Source: Rubritalea marina DSM 17716
GTDB taxonomy: Bacteria > Verrucomicrobiota > Verrucomicrobiia > Verrucomicrobiales > Akkermansiaceae
Assembly: GCF_000378105.1 (NCBI RefSeq)
Contig: NZ_KB899253.1
Coordinates: 62,001-126,000 of the forward strand
DNA: 64,000 bases
Reading direction: 5' to 3'
The position numbers and the translations under genes are program-made. The notes under the pieces are model-generated. The model was given only the letters and a program-made list of their open reading frames with translations. It ran no database searches and was not told the origin of the DNA. Each line of letters starts with the position of its first letter. Within the stretch, counting starts at the first letter, position 1. Below, in pieces: positions 56,183 to 64,000 of this stretch.

Positions 56183-58236
56183 CAGTAGTCGTTTTCAATG
56201 TTTGCGGCATTTTTACTGGCGCGTTTTTGTTGTCTGAACTGGAGGTTTCCTTGTTCTTCCTGAAGGATTTCTTCTGCAGAGTAATTGGGGGTTGGCAGCC
56301 CTTGCATTGCGGCACTGGCAGCGAGGTCGCCCTGTTTTGCATCGTCGCTCAATGTCGATTGCGCATGATCATTCATCTCATCAAATTGTTCTGAATCCTC
56401 ACCGGGTAGATCGGATTCATCTCCCTCTTCACTGGCTTTCTGTGAGTCGCCTGAAAGGGACTTGAGGATCAATTCTATGGTTTCAATGGCGGCCGTCTGC
56501 CTTTGCGAGGCTGGGAACCATTGTTCAGCTTGGAGCAAGTAGGTGTGGGCTTGAGTGAGCGTGGGGATAAGCTTCTGACCATGTTCGAGTGCTTGGCTCA
56601 TGAAGGTGATGGGAGGCGCGGCAGGTGGGAGTTGTTCTAGCAGCTGCTGATGCAGCTCCTCTATCATCTCTATGGCTTGCTGACTGGTATTGAGAACCGT
56701 TAGTTGCTGTTGTGCTTGTGCTGGCTCGCTGAGGCGGTGTTGGAGCACCTTGTCTCTGAGTTTGACTTGTGCATCGAGAGCTTGCTCGAGGAGGGCGATG
56801 ATTTTGGCAAGTTCCTCCTCGAGTTCTTTTTCTTGTTCTTCGAGTTCTTGAATTTGGGTTTTTAGAGAGTCCATCCACTGTGAGCAATGTGCGATGGCGG
56901 CACTATGGCGGCGTTGCTGAGGGTTGTGACGTGCACTGCTGAGGAAGGCGTGGCGTGCCTGTTGAGCAAGCTGGTAGGCGGTTTTTGGCGTGTCGGCTGA
57001 TTTAGCCAAAGCGCGGAGGCTGAGACCTAGGTTCATCTGGACGGCCGCGAGTGTTGCTGGGCTTTGGTTGGCCTCTATCATCCTAACATAGAGTAATTGG
57101 AACTCGGTAGCGGCTTCTTCGTAGCTGTGGTTTTGATAGAATGTGGCGGCTTGCTCGAAGCTAGGAGGGCGATTTTCTGTGTTGAGTTCACGGGCATCGA
57201 GGGTTTGCATGCAGGGGGTGATGCAAAGCGCTAGCATGGTGGCGTGACCGATCTGAAGCCCGCGCTTGCCCCAGAGCTCGGAGACCAGGAGAAGGAGGAT
57301 CGCTGGAAGGATCAACCAGAGCGCGGCTTCCTGGTAGACGACAGCTCCTTCTGCCATGTCGCTGGACTGGCTTGATTTGTCTTTGATGAAGTCGTGGTAG
57401 AGATGGCCGAGATTGAATGGTTGGGTGCCAGCGGGGTGGTACTCGGCGCGAGGTGTTATTGAGGCAAATTGTTTGAGTGCTAGGTCATCGAGCTTGGTTA
57501 AGACAGGTTTGCCATTTTGTGTGAGCTCAGAGTCTTGACCATCTCGTTGGATCGGGATCGGTGAGCCTACAGACGGGTCGCCAAGTCCGACGAGCAAGAC
57601 ATCGACTTCATCGCGATTGAGGGCCTGAGCGACACGGTCCATGACGGATCCATGGTCTCCACCGTCGGTGAGTACGATGAGGTCTTGCACGCCTTTGCGA
57701 CCATCTAGGTAGACTTGGTCGATCACTTTCTCTACGGCGGATTGTATTGTGGTGCCTCCGAAATCGACACTGCGGGGGTGTGCTTGGTCCAGCATGTAGC
57801 GCAGGAAGTCGTGATCGTAGGTCAGTGGGCAGAGGATGGAGGAGCTGCCAGCGTAGACGACGAGGCCGACGCGTTGGTTAGGAATGCTGGGTAGGGTGTC
57901 GCGTATCGCTTGCTTGGCAAGCTCCAGACGCGAGGGGCTGAGGTCGTTTGCGAGCATGCTACGGGAGACGTCGAGGGCAAAGACTAAGTCACGGCCCGGC
58001 TTGTTGAGGGACTCCACTTGCGGGTCGTAGCCTGGGCGCGCTAGGGCTAGGCACAATAGGGCGACTGCCAGCACGCGGAGCACATCACGTAGCTTGCGGT
58101 GGGTTGGTGTGTTGCCGCCCATCGAGCGCAGTAAGGTGATGCGCCTTTTGCGTGCGTGGGTGAGCAATGCCACCAGCGGAAAAATCAGCAGCAAAAGCAG
58201 CAAGTAGACGGGCTCTTGAAAGGTGAACTGGTTCAT
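56182..58236 (-). CDS. BatB-like VWA-domain protein with a C-terminal TPR/coiled-coil part
   Basis: The 684-residue protein starts at ATG 58236. Two N-terminal spans (residues about 10-25 and 50-65) precede a VWA domain with MIDAS motif VFALDVSRSMLAND. A third span lies near 310 (ALWLILPAILLLLVSEL). The C-terminal half is TPR-like (FYQNHSYEEAATEFQLLYVRM) then a strong coiled coil (QELEEQEKELEEELAKI). Bat proteins are tied to MoxR ATPases and oxygen or envelope stress. The start overlaps the batA stop in ATGA (58233-58236). Confidence 0.85.
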   Translation of the reverse strand: MNQFTFQEPVYLLLLLLIFPLVALLTHARKRRITLLRSMGGNTPTHRKLRDVLRVLAVALLCLALARPGYDPQVESLNKPGRDLVFALDVSRSMLANDLSPSRLELAKQAIRDTLPSIPNQRVGLVVYAGSSSILCPLTYDHDFLRYMLDQAHPRSVDFGGTTIQSAVEKVIDQVYLDGRKGVQDLIVLTDGGDHGSVMDRVAQALNRDEVDVLLVGLGDPSVGSPIPIQRDGQDSELTQNGKPVLTKLDDLALKQFASITPRAEYHPAGTQPFNLGHLYHDFIKDKSSQSSDMAEGAVVYQEAALWLILPAILLLLVSELWGKRGLQIGHATMLALCITPCMQTLDARELNTENRPPSFEQAATFYQNHSYEEAATEFQLLYVRMIEANQSPATLAAVQMNLGLSLRALAKSADTPKTAYQLAQQARHAFLSSARHNPQQRRHSAAIAHCSQWMDSLKTQIQELEEQEKELEEELAKIIALLEQALDAQVKLRDKVLQHRLSEPAQAQQQLTVLNTSQQAIEMIEELHQQLLEQLPPAAPPITFMSQALEHGQKLIPTLTQAHTYLLQAEQWFPASQRQTAAIETIELILKSLSGDSQKASEEGDESDLPGEDSEQFDEMNDHAQSTLSDDAKQGDLAASAAMQGLPTPNYSAEEILQEEQGNLQFRQQKRASKNAANIENDY

Positions 58237-59240
58237 GGCACGACGCGGAGGATGGTGGCTTCCAAGACCAAAGCTAGGGTGAGAGAAAGGAGACCGAGGG
58301 AGAGAGGAATCCAAAATAGTTCGCTGATTCGCTCGTGATCGCGGGTGGTCATCTGCGCGGTTTCAAGTTGATCGATTTCAGCGTAGACAGCGCGCAATGA
58401 GGCGAGGTCGTGGGCTTGGCGAAAGATGCCGCCAGTCGCAGTACTGATGTGTTCGAGTGTCTGTTCGGCGGCGTTGAGTGTGGGAGTGGTTTCTTGGTGA
58501 TCGCCTAGGCTGATGCAGTAGATCTTGCAAGCCCAGGATTTTGCGAGTCCAGCCGCCTCGAGTGGGAGGTGGGCGCCTGAGTTGTTTTCTCCGTCGGTGA
58601 GCAGGATGATGACCTTGCTCGTGATGGCATTGAGTTCATCATCGGATTGTTGATGTTTGAGCTCTTCGAGTTTCTGTAGTCGTGCTGCGGCAATCGCAAG
58701 GGCGTCTCCGTAGGCAGTGCCGTCCTCGTTCGGGCGTTCTTGGATGTCCAGGCTGCGAACGATTTGTAGCAAGGCTTGGTGGCCAAAGGTGAGTGGGCTA
58801 CGGGTGTCGGCGTAGCGGGCGAAGGTGATCAGGCCGATCAGGTCATTCGGGCGCCCAGCGAGCTCCTCGCCATCACCTTCGATGAAGGTCTCTACCATTT
58901 CTTTAGCAAGCTCCATGCGAGTGATCGTGGTGCCGTCGTGGCGGTAGGCTCTCATGTCCATGCTGCTCGAAACATCGACCAACAACTGGATAGCAATCCC
59001 TTCGTTGACGTCTTGGCTGAAGTTGGATTGCGTTTGAGGACGGCTCAAAGCGATGATGAAAAGGAAGATGGACGCGTGGCGCATGGCCACGGGGATCCAG
59101 AGGTATTTGGCTTTGCCGTGGTCGGCGTGGCCCCATTGTTGCGTGGAGGCGACCGTGAGAGCGCTGCGCTTGCGCTTGCGGCGTAAGAGGAACCAAAAGA
59201 GGGGGGTCAAGATGAGGAACCATGGCGCGCTGATGCTCAT
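58233..59240 (-). CDS. batA: BatA-like VWA-domain membrane protein
   Basis: The 335-residue protein has an N-terminal pair of spans (residues 6-20 and 50-66), a VWA domain with QLLVDVSSSMDM (MIDAS DxSxS), the T and D motif VIILLTDGENNSG, and a C-terminal span (LFWIPLSLGLLSLTLALVL). The layout is that of BatA. It starts at 59240, overlapping the previous gene's stop in ATGA (59237-59240), so it is coupled within the MoxR/Bat operon. Confidence 0.9.
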   Translation of the reverse strand: MSISAPWFLILTPLFWFLLRRKRKRSALTVASTQQWGHADHGKAKYLWIPVAMRHASIFLFIIALSRPQTQSNFSQDVNEGIAIQLLVDVSSSMDMRAYRHDGTTITRMELAKEMVETFIEGDGEELAGRPNDLIGLITFARYADTRSPLTFGHQALLQIVRSLDIQERPNEDGTAYGDALAIAAARLQKLEELKHQQSDDELNAITSKVIILLTDGENNSGAHLPLEAAGLAKSWACKIYCISLGDHQETTPTLNAAEQTLEHISTATGGIFRQAHDLASLRAVYAEIDQLETAQMTTRDHERISELFWIPLSLGLLSLTLALVLEATILRVVP

Positions 59241-59962
59241 CCTTGGGCCTCCTTCTGTAATTGTTGCAGTAGCGCGTATGCCTGTGGATCACGGGCGTAG
59301 AGTGCGGATTCGAGAACGGCTCTCTGGGTGGCTGTGAGTGAGTTGCCCTGGAGAAGCGACTGGATGGTGCCCCGAGGGATGACTCCGGTTTTAAGTGCCT
59401 CGATTAACACGCTGAGTGTCGGGGGAGCGGTAGCTGTGGGGATAGGTGTCACGCGCTGTCGTTGATACTTGAAGAGAAGCACACCAAGCAAGGCGATGCC
59501 TCCGACGCAGAGACTGATCCATAAGGGGAGGGAGGTGTTAGGTGATGCATCTTGGGGTAGAGTGAGGAGCTCTGTGCTGAGCTGCTCTGTAGTTGGTGAG
59601 GCAACGGTGACTGTGATGGGGGGGGCTGTGATTGTTCGTGTCTGTGGGCCGCGGGTGAGTGTGGCGAAGATGCCATCGATGGCGATCTCGCCGCTGCGGG
59701 TAGCCTGCAGCGTCCATGCGTGGGATTGGCAAAAGTGCCCCCCGAGCATCTGAACGGGGTTCTTGGTGCTATTGCTGAGGTAGATATCAGGCATCTCTTC
59801 GATGAAGAATGCAGTCTCCATGAGTGTGGGGCTTCGCAGTGTGGCAGTGAGAATCAATGGCTCACCCACGGTGCAGCGTTCGCTGGAAATGCTGACTTGG
59901 AGTTCTTGGGCGCTAGCAGTGATACTGAGGAGCGCTGTCCAGATGATGAGTAAGGTACGCAT
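59237..59962 (-). CDS. Exported membrane protein of the MoxR/Bat operon
   Basis: The 241-residue protein starts at ATG 59962 with a signal peptide (LLIIWTALLSITASAQE). A beta-rich domain (TVGEPLILTATLRSP, RSGEIAIDGIFATLTRG) resembles part of BatD. One span follows (LPLWISLCVGGIALLGVLLF) and then a helical cytoplasmic tail. Genes for such DUF4381-like proteins commonly sit between DUF58 and BatA. The exact family is not certain. The ends are coupled to both neighbours (7-base gap and ATGA overlap). Confidence 0.75.
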   Translation of the reverse strand: MRTLLIIWTALLSITASAQELQVSISSERCTVGEPLILTATLRSPTLMETAFFIEEMPDIYLSNSTKNPVQMLGGHFCQSHAWTLQATRSGEIAIDGIFATLTRGPQTRTITAPPITVTVASPTTEQLSTELLTLPQDASPNTSLPLWISLCVGGIALLGVLLFKYQRQRVTPIPTATAPPTLSVLIEALKTGVIPRGTIQSLLQGNSLTATQRAVLESALYARDPQAYALLQQLQKEAQG

Positions 59963-59969
59963 GATCGGT

Positions 59970-60839
59970 TTAGCCTCCTGTTTCGTCAGCTTCTCGGCGG
60001 TGTCTGGCATGAAAATAGCCTGCGAGCGCTTCGGCTGTGTTGTCGCCTACGTTGACTTCAAGGAGGTCGATTCCTGAGCTGAGCATGCTGTGTTTGAGAG
60101 CTGTGCTATGTTGTTGGTGTCCTGAGCTGGCGGCGCTGTCGACTACCCGTTGTTCGCCAGTTTCGGCATCTTCAATACGCATCAACCCCCGTGCGTTTTT
60201 GGCCGTTGCGGGATTGGTGTCGGCGATATGGATGGCATTGACATCGTGACGCAGAGAGAGCGACTGCAACTCCTGGCTGTATGCGTCGGTGAGAAAGTCG
60301 GAGATGACGAAGACGATCGAACGCTTCTTGGTGATGTGGCCAAATTGCTGAAGCGTTTCGACGAGATTGGTGCCGCGCCCCTGGGGTTGAAAGTTGCTGA
60401 GAGCATCCATGATACGGAGTGCCTGGCTGCGGCCTTTGGCAGGTGGGATGACGAGTTCGACCTGGTCGGTGAAGGCAATCAAGCCGACACGGTCTTGGTT
60501 TTGGATAGCCGCCATGGTGAGCATGGCGCCCAGCTCGGTCATGGTGCGTCGTTTGCGCCCTTGTTCGTCGTGTGACATCGAGGCGGAGAGGTCGACGAGA
60601 AGATAGAAAAATTGTTCACGTTCTTCGATGTAGCGTTTGATGTGGGCTTCGCCGGTGCGGGCAGTGACCTTCCAATCCATGGCTCGTACGTCGTCTCCAG
60701 CTTGGTAGAGGCGCACGTCTTCAAATTCGATCCCTGAACCTTTGAAAATCGAGCGATATTCCCCAGCCAGTAGGTGTTCGACTGGGCGGCGGCACTTGAG
60801 CTCTAGCAAGTTGAGCTGATGTTCGATGAAATCATTCAC
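59970..60839 (-). CDS. DUF58 domain protein (VWA-like)
   Basis: The 289-residue protein starts at GTG 60839, directly after the moxR stop. The DUF58 signature SIFKGSGIEFEDVRLYQAGDDVRAMDWKVTA is present, quoted in part as EFEDVRLYQAGDDVRAMDW. A VWA-like domain follows with LLVDLSASMSHD. DUF58 proteins partner MoxR ATPases. It is cytoplasmic, without membrane spans. Confidence 0.93.
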   Translation of the reverse strand: MNDFIEHQLNLLELKCRRPVEHLLAGEYRSIFKGSGIEFEDVRLYQAGDDVRAMDWKVTARTGEAHIKRYIEEREQFFYLLVDLSASMSHDEQGRKRRTMTELGAMLTMAAIQNQDRVGLIAFTDQVELVIPPAKGRSQALRIMDALSNFQPQGRGTNLVETLQQFGHITKKRSIVFVISDFLTDAYSQELQSLSLRHDVNAIHIADTNPATAKNARGLMRIEDAETGEQRVVDSAASSGHQQHSTALKHSMLSSGIDLLEVNVGDNTAEALAGYFHARHRREADETGG

Positions 60840-61814
60840 TTAGTGTTTCGGCACGGGTACTTGACTGAGAATTTGGTCGATAAGCGCGTCGGAGCTGAGC
60901 GATTCAGCTTCGGCGCGGTAGGTGATGGCAATGCGGTGTCGTAGGATGTCATGAGCGACATCTTTGACATCTTGGGGGAGGGTGAAGTCGCGCCCTTGCA
61001 AGAGGGCCCTCCCTCTCGCGGCGAGCGACAAGTAGATCGAGGCGCGTGGTGAGGCTCCAAAGCGGATGTAGGGGCTGAGGTCTAGGCCGTAGTTGGCTGG
61101 GTGGCGGGTGGCATCGACAATGCAGAGCAGGTAGCGCTCGATTTTTTCATCAATAAAGACGGACTCGAGGTCCTGGCGCAAACTCATGAGTTCATCCATG
61201 GTCAGCACAGCTTCTACCTCTAGCATGGGCTCGGCCTTGGCCATGCGTTGGATCACCAAAAGTTCATCCTCCATGCTTGGGTAGTCGACCTTGAGTTTGA
61301 ACATAAAACGATCCACTTGCGCTTCTGGCAGGGAGTAGGTGCCTTCCTGTTCGACTGGGTTCTGCGTGGCAAGTACGAGGAAGGGGCGGGGCAGTTCATA
61401 GGTCTTTTTACCCAAGGTTACCTGTTTTTCCGCCATGGCTTCCAGCAGAGCAGACTGCACCTTGGCTGGGGCTCGGTTGATTTCGTCTGCCAGCAAGATG
61501 TTGGTGAAAATCGGGCCTTTATCGGCGTTGAAACTATGATCACGTGGGTCGTAGACTAAGGTGCCGGTGAGGTCTCCAGGGAGGAGGTCGGGGGTGAATT
61601 GGATGCGGCTGAATTGGGCGTGGATCGACTTTGCAAGGCTGTTCACCGTGAGTGTCTTGGCCACTCCTGGGACACCTTCTAGCAGGACGTGACCATTGCA
61701 GAGCAAGGCAAGCAATAAGCGATCTATCAGAGATTCTTGTCCAACGACGACTTTACTGATGCCCTCACGGATAGTTTCAAGCGTGGCGGATGCCTTGTTG
61801 GTGTCAGTACTCAT
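60840..61814 (-). CDS. moxR: MoxR-family AAA+ ATPase
   Basis: The 324-residue ATPase has Walker A LEGVPGVAKTLTVNS, Walker B ILLADEINRAPAKVQSALLEAMAEKQVT (quoted in part: LLADEINRAPAKVQ), sensor FLVLATQNPVEQEGTY, and a C-terminal lid (YIRFGASPRASIYL). Only the Walker A Ser/Thr region deviates mildly: GVPGVAKT is the usual MoxR form. It is thought to act as a chaperone for VWA-protein partners. It heads the operon, and its start at 61814 has the promoter region upstream. Confidence 0.95.
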   Translation of the reverse strand: MSTDTNKASATLETIREGISKVVVGQESLIDRLLLALLCNGHVLLEGVPGVAKTLTVNSLAKSIHAQFSRIQFTPDLLPGDLTGTLVYDPRDHSFNADKGPIFTNILLADEINRAPAKVQSALLEAMAEKQVTLGKKTYELPRPFLVLATQNPVEQEGTYSLPEAQVDRFMFKLKVDYPSMEDELLVIQRMAKAEPMLEVEAVLTMDELMSLRQDLESVFIDEKIERYLLCIVDATRHPANYGLDLSPYIRFGASPRASIYLSLAARGRALLQGRDFTLPQDVKDVAHDILRHRIAITYRAEAESLSSDALIDQILSQVPVPKH

Positions 61815-61950
61815 AAATATTTAGGGTGTGTGGGAAGTGATGGCTACGCTGCAGTATTGGCTGGTATTTCAAAGAATGCAAACACCCGAAGAACGCTTGT
61901 TTGCGCTATGTAGATCATGTTAGTTGCTGATAGATGGGAGCGTTTTTGAG

Positions 61951-62259
61951 TTAGAAATCGCTTGTTGGTTTGGGCTTTCTGGTGCTGATTCTGCCGCCGC
62001 GAGCTTGGCGGATCGGGTCGAAGACGGGGTCCATGCCGCATTCTTTGATCGCGTGTACGGCTTGCATGAGTTCCCCGAGTTGTCCTTTAGGGAAGCCACG
62101 TTCGGCGAACCAAGCGAGGTATTCTGGTGGTAGGTCGGTGAGCGGGATGCCGTGAGGTGGGTAGTGGTTTGGTCCAAACTTGCCGAAGGGCATGTGCGCA
62201 TTGCTGATGCTGGCAAGGAGGTTGCGAAAGTCTTCGCGGTCGATTTCTGTGATGTCCAT
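61951..62259 (-). CDS. DUF3820 family protein
   Basis: The 102-residue protein has the DUF3820 pattern: NAHMPFGKFGPNHYPPHG, LTDLPPEYLAWFAERGFPKG and LGELMQAVHAIKECGMDPVF. The family has no known function and often occurs in small putative nucleic-acid-linked proteins. It stands between moxR and the ThuA gene on the minus strand. Confidence 0.75.
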   Translation of the reverse strand: MDITEIDREDFRNLLASISNAHMPFGKFGPNHYPPHGIPLTDLPPEYLAWFAERGFPKGQLGELMQAVHAIKECGMDPVFDPIRQARGGRISTRKPKPTSDF

Positions 62260-62398
62260 GTGGGATGAATGATTTGCTAGAGCTGTGCTGCATGTGCGCG
62301 TTCAAATTGAATCTTTCTTGTCAGATTTGTCTTTTCCTATGCGTATCATTTTCTACAACCATATCACTACAAATGAATTTGTGAACCACCACCCGATG

Positions 62399-63412
62399 AT
62401 GAAACTACACACATTACTTTTTGGCGCCTCACTCTGGTTTGGCATTTCTGCGACAGGGCTTGCGCAACTTTCGGTACAAGACCTGCAAAAGTCTGTACAG
62501 AAGGTCCGCCAGCAAGAACAACAATTGAATCAGCAACGACTTGAGCTGGAAAAGAAGCGGCACAAGATCGAGGCTCAGATCACGATCATTCAGAACCAAG
62601 CGGCATTCGATCAGGCGGTTTCTGCGATGAAAGTGCAGAAGCCAAAGAAGAAGCGAAAGTTGCTCATCTACTCACGCACCCGTGGCTTCAGACACGACTC
62701 GATTCCTTATGGAGTCTACACTCTCACTGAGCTGGGAAAGCGTACCGGCGCCTACGATGCGGTATCTAGCGAAGATCCGAATGTTTTCCTCCAGCCTGAC
62801 TTCATGGAGTACGATGCCGTTTTGATGCTCAGCACGACTGGGAATGATGTTATCCCCAAAGGGCCAGCACGCGAGGCATTCCAGAAATTTTTGGCACAGA
62901 AGCGTGGTTTGGTAGGTATCCACGCGGCCACCGACTGTCACCGTGATTGGGACCAATACCTCACTGCCATGGGGGGGCTCTTTGATGGGCACCCATGGAA
63001 TGCTCATGATGTGGTGACTTTTTATAATGAAGAGCCGGATCACCCGATCTGTGAACATATCAAGACGGGCGATACTTTCCGCGATGAAATCTACCAATAC
63101 CGCGACGACCAATACTTCTCTCGCGACAACTTGCGTATCTTGTTGAGCCTCGACCTTTCAGGCAAGAACATGAAGAAGCCTGGGATGAAGCGTAAGGACA
63201 ATGACTACCCAGTTTCTTGGATTCGTAAGTACCAAGGATCTCGCGTGTTTTACTCAACTCTGGGTCACAACAAGGCCACGTTCCACAGCGTGATGGCGCT
63301 GCAGCATTTCCTCAATGGTATCCAATTTGCGATGGGCGATCTCGCAGCAGATGCTCGCCCAAGCTCAGAGGTGGGGAATGGCAAGCCGCAGCCCCTGCCA
63401 GAAGGGTTCTAG
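62399..63412 (+). CDS. Secreted ThuA-domain protein
   Basis: The 337-residue protein starts at ATG 62399 with a signal peptide (LLFGASLWFGISATGLAQ). A coiled coil follows (residues about 25-75: QQEQQLNQQRLELEKKRHKI). The ThuA-like domain, with a glutamine-amidotransferase-like fold, starts at RKLLIYSRTRGFRHDSIPYG and holds GIHAATDCHRDWDQY, PVSWIRKYQGSRVFYSTLGH and the C-terminal HFLNGIQFAMGD. ThuA proteins act in sugar metabolism, with trehalose use proposed in rhizobia; this one's substrate is unknown. A strong terminator follows. Confidence 0.85.
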   Translation: MKLHTLLFGASLWFGISATGLAQLSVQDLQKSVQKVRQQEQQLNQQRLELEKKRHKIEAQITIIQNQAAFDQAVSAMKVQKPKKKRKLLIYSRTRGFRHDSIPYGVYTLTELGKRTGAYDAVSSEDPNVFLQPDFMEYDAVLMLSTTGNDVIPKGPAREAFQKFLAQKRGLVGIHAATDCHRDWDQYLTAMGGLFDGHPWNAHDVVTFYNEEPDHPICEHIKTGDTFRDEIYQYRDDQYFSRDNLRILLSLDLSGKNMKKPGMKRKDNDYPVSWIRKYQGSRVFYSTLGHNKATFHSVMALQHFLNGIQFAMGDLAADARPSSEVGNGKPQPLPEGF

Positions 63413-63446
63413 GATTTATAGCTAGATCTATTCCAATCAAGAAAAG

Positions 63447-63481
63447 CGCCCCAGCCACGGATGAGATGGCTGGGGCGTTTG
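63447..63481 (+). terminator. Strong stem-loop terminator after the ThuA gene
   Basis: CGCCCCAGCCA (63447-63457) and TGGCTGGGGCG (63467-63477) form a perfect 11-bp stem. The T run after it is short (TTT). An A run just before it could also give a weak terminator for the convergent gene. Confidence 0.8.
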
Positions 63482-63502
63482 CGTGTCTGAATGGCAGCTG
63501 CG

Positions 63503-64000
63503 TTATTGGCTCTGGATATGCATCGAGTCGATGAAGAGGGAGTCCAGCTGGGTGTTGTTGCTGTCGCGGTTATTGTCGGTGGCACGGATGTGGATGGTGC
63601 CACTGAGGCCTGTGGGTAGGCTGAATGTTTGCTCGGTATTGTCATCGCTAGTTTTACTGACGCTGAACATCGAGATGAAGTTGCTGCCATCGATCGAGTA
63701 GGCGAAGTTGAAGCTATCGCCCTCGGAGTTAGAGCTATGGAAGGCTTCGAGGTGGAAGCTCACTTGGCCGAGCGGGATGTCGGTGAATGTCCAAGTGTAT
63801 TCTGCGGCGGAGCTATTATTGTCGATCGCTTCGCTGATGCTAAAGTAGGCATCATCGCTGATGTCAGCATCTCCAAGGTTGCCACTTGGTGATCCTAGCG
63901 TCGCGTTGCCCGTGGTGGCGATCGCGTATTGAACTTCCTTGATGGTCGCGGTGAGCGAGACATTGGAGATACTCAGGTATGGGGTGCTAGCATTGTTGGT
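63503..64000 (-). CDS. Secreted beta-sandwich protein, C-terminal part (gene continues beyond the window)
   Basis: The minus-strand frame is open from the right window edge (64000) to a TAA at 63505-63503, giving 165 residues with no start in view. Sequence such as VQYAIATTGNATLGSPSGN, YTWTFTDIPLGQVSFHLEAF and TIHIRATDNNRDSNNTQLDSLFIDSM is rich in Ser, Thr and Asn, as in Verrucomicrobia secreted proteins with a carbohydrate-binding or discoidin-like beta-sandwich. I do not recognise the family. A GTG at 63763 is in frame, but the frame is open well past it, so it is not the start. Confidence 0.6.
   Translation of the reverse strand, partial: TNNASTPYLSISNVSLTATIKEVQYAIATTGNATLGSPSGNLGDADISDDAYFSISEAIDNNSSAAEYTWTFTDIPLGQVSFHLEAFHSSNSEGDSFNFAYSIDGSNFISMFSVSKTSDDNTEQTFSLPTGLSGTIHIRATDNNRDSNNTQLDSLFIDSMHIQSQ

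Overview
The window looks like chromosomal DNA of a marine-type Verrucomicrobiota bacterium (Verrucomicrobiales or Rubritaleaceae-like). This is an inference from gene content: two PEP-CTERM secreted proteins, a secreted sulfatase, a giant LamG/c-heme surface protein, a ThuA-domain protein, an SHD1-like domain, several lipoproteins, a Rho factor with a long basic N-terminus, and few recognisable Shine-Dalgarno sequences. Most of the window is ordinary housekeeping sequence. There is no prophage, insertion sequence, CRISPR array or rRNA operon.

Layout. 1-7.4 kb: the start of a phosphodiesterase gene leaving the left edge, a probable selenocysteine-containing thioredoxin-like protein, a sulfatase, a patatin lipase, a PEP-CTERM protein, Ppx/GppA and GltS. 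7.4-13.5 kb: a minus-strand run (exported protein, YgfZ, SufE, TatD, LysM lipoprotein, thioredoxin-fold protein, membrane protein, PurT). 13.7-20 kb: a plus-strand set (GT2 glycosyltransferase, L,D-transpeptidase, S20, zinc ribbon, PdxA, PanD, SecG, rhomboid). 20.3-25.7 kb: a 1779-residue secreted protein. 25.7-38.6 kb: hydrolase, SirB1-like protein, PEP-CTERM protein, AroD, phosphoesterase, ThiD, an orphan OppD-type ATPase, PAP2 protein, PdxJ-AcpS, tRNA-Asn, SpoIIAA-like protein, DUF302 lipoprotein, GluQ and Rho. 39-42.5 kb: small envelope lipoproteins, then rpmH-rnpA-yidD-yidC. 44.5-46.9 kb: a TPP riboswitch with thiC. 47-53.6 kb: an Xre/RES toxin-antitoxin pair, gamma-carbonic anhydrase, BFN-domain protein, MscS, nitroreductase, ArgH, a 46-residue membrane peptide missed by length cut-offs, Dabb protein and a PpgK-like kinase. 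53.7-61.8 kb: a compact MoxR-DUF58-BatA-BatB-BatD operon with translational overlaps. 62-64 kb: DUF3820, ThuA and the end of a secreted beta-sandwich protein.

How genes work together. ThiC (riboswitch-controlled) and ThiD make the pyrimidine half of thiamine. PdxA and PdxJ belong to the DXP-dependent PLP pathway. SufE and YgfZ serve Fe-S cluster biogenesis. RnpA, L34, YidD and YidC form the classic tRNA-processing/membrane-insertion cluster. The MoxR/Bat genes form one envelope-associated AAA+/VWA system.

The most interesting observation is at 341-1015 on the minus strand. A thioredoxin-fold reading frame continues through an in-frame TGA exactly where the first cysteine of a CGPC motif is expected (U-G-P-C), and a perfect 6-bp hairpin with a G-first loop follows the TGA at the distance expected of a bacterial SECIS element. 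A second thioredoxin-fold protein in the window (8978-9874) has both motif cysteines replaced by serine.
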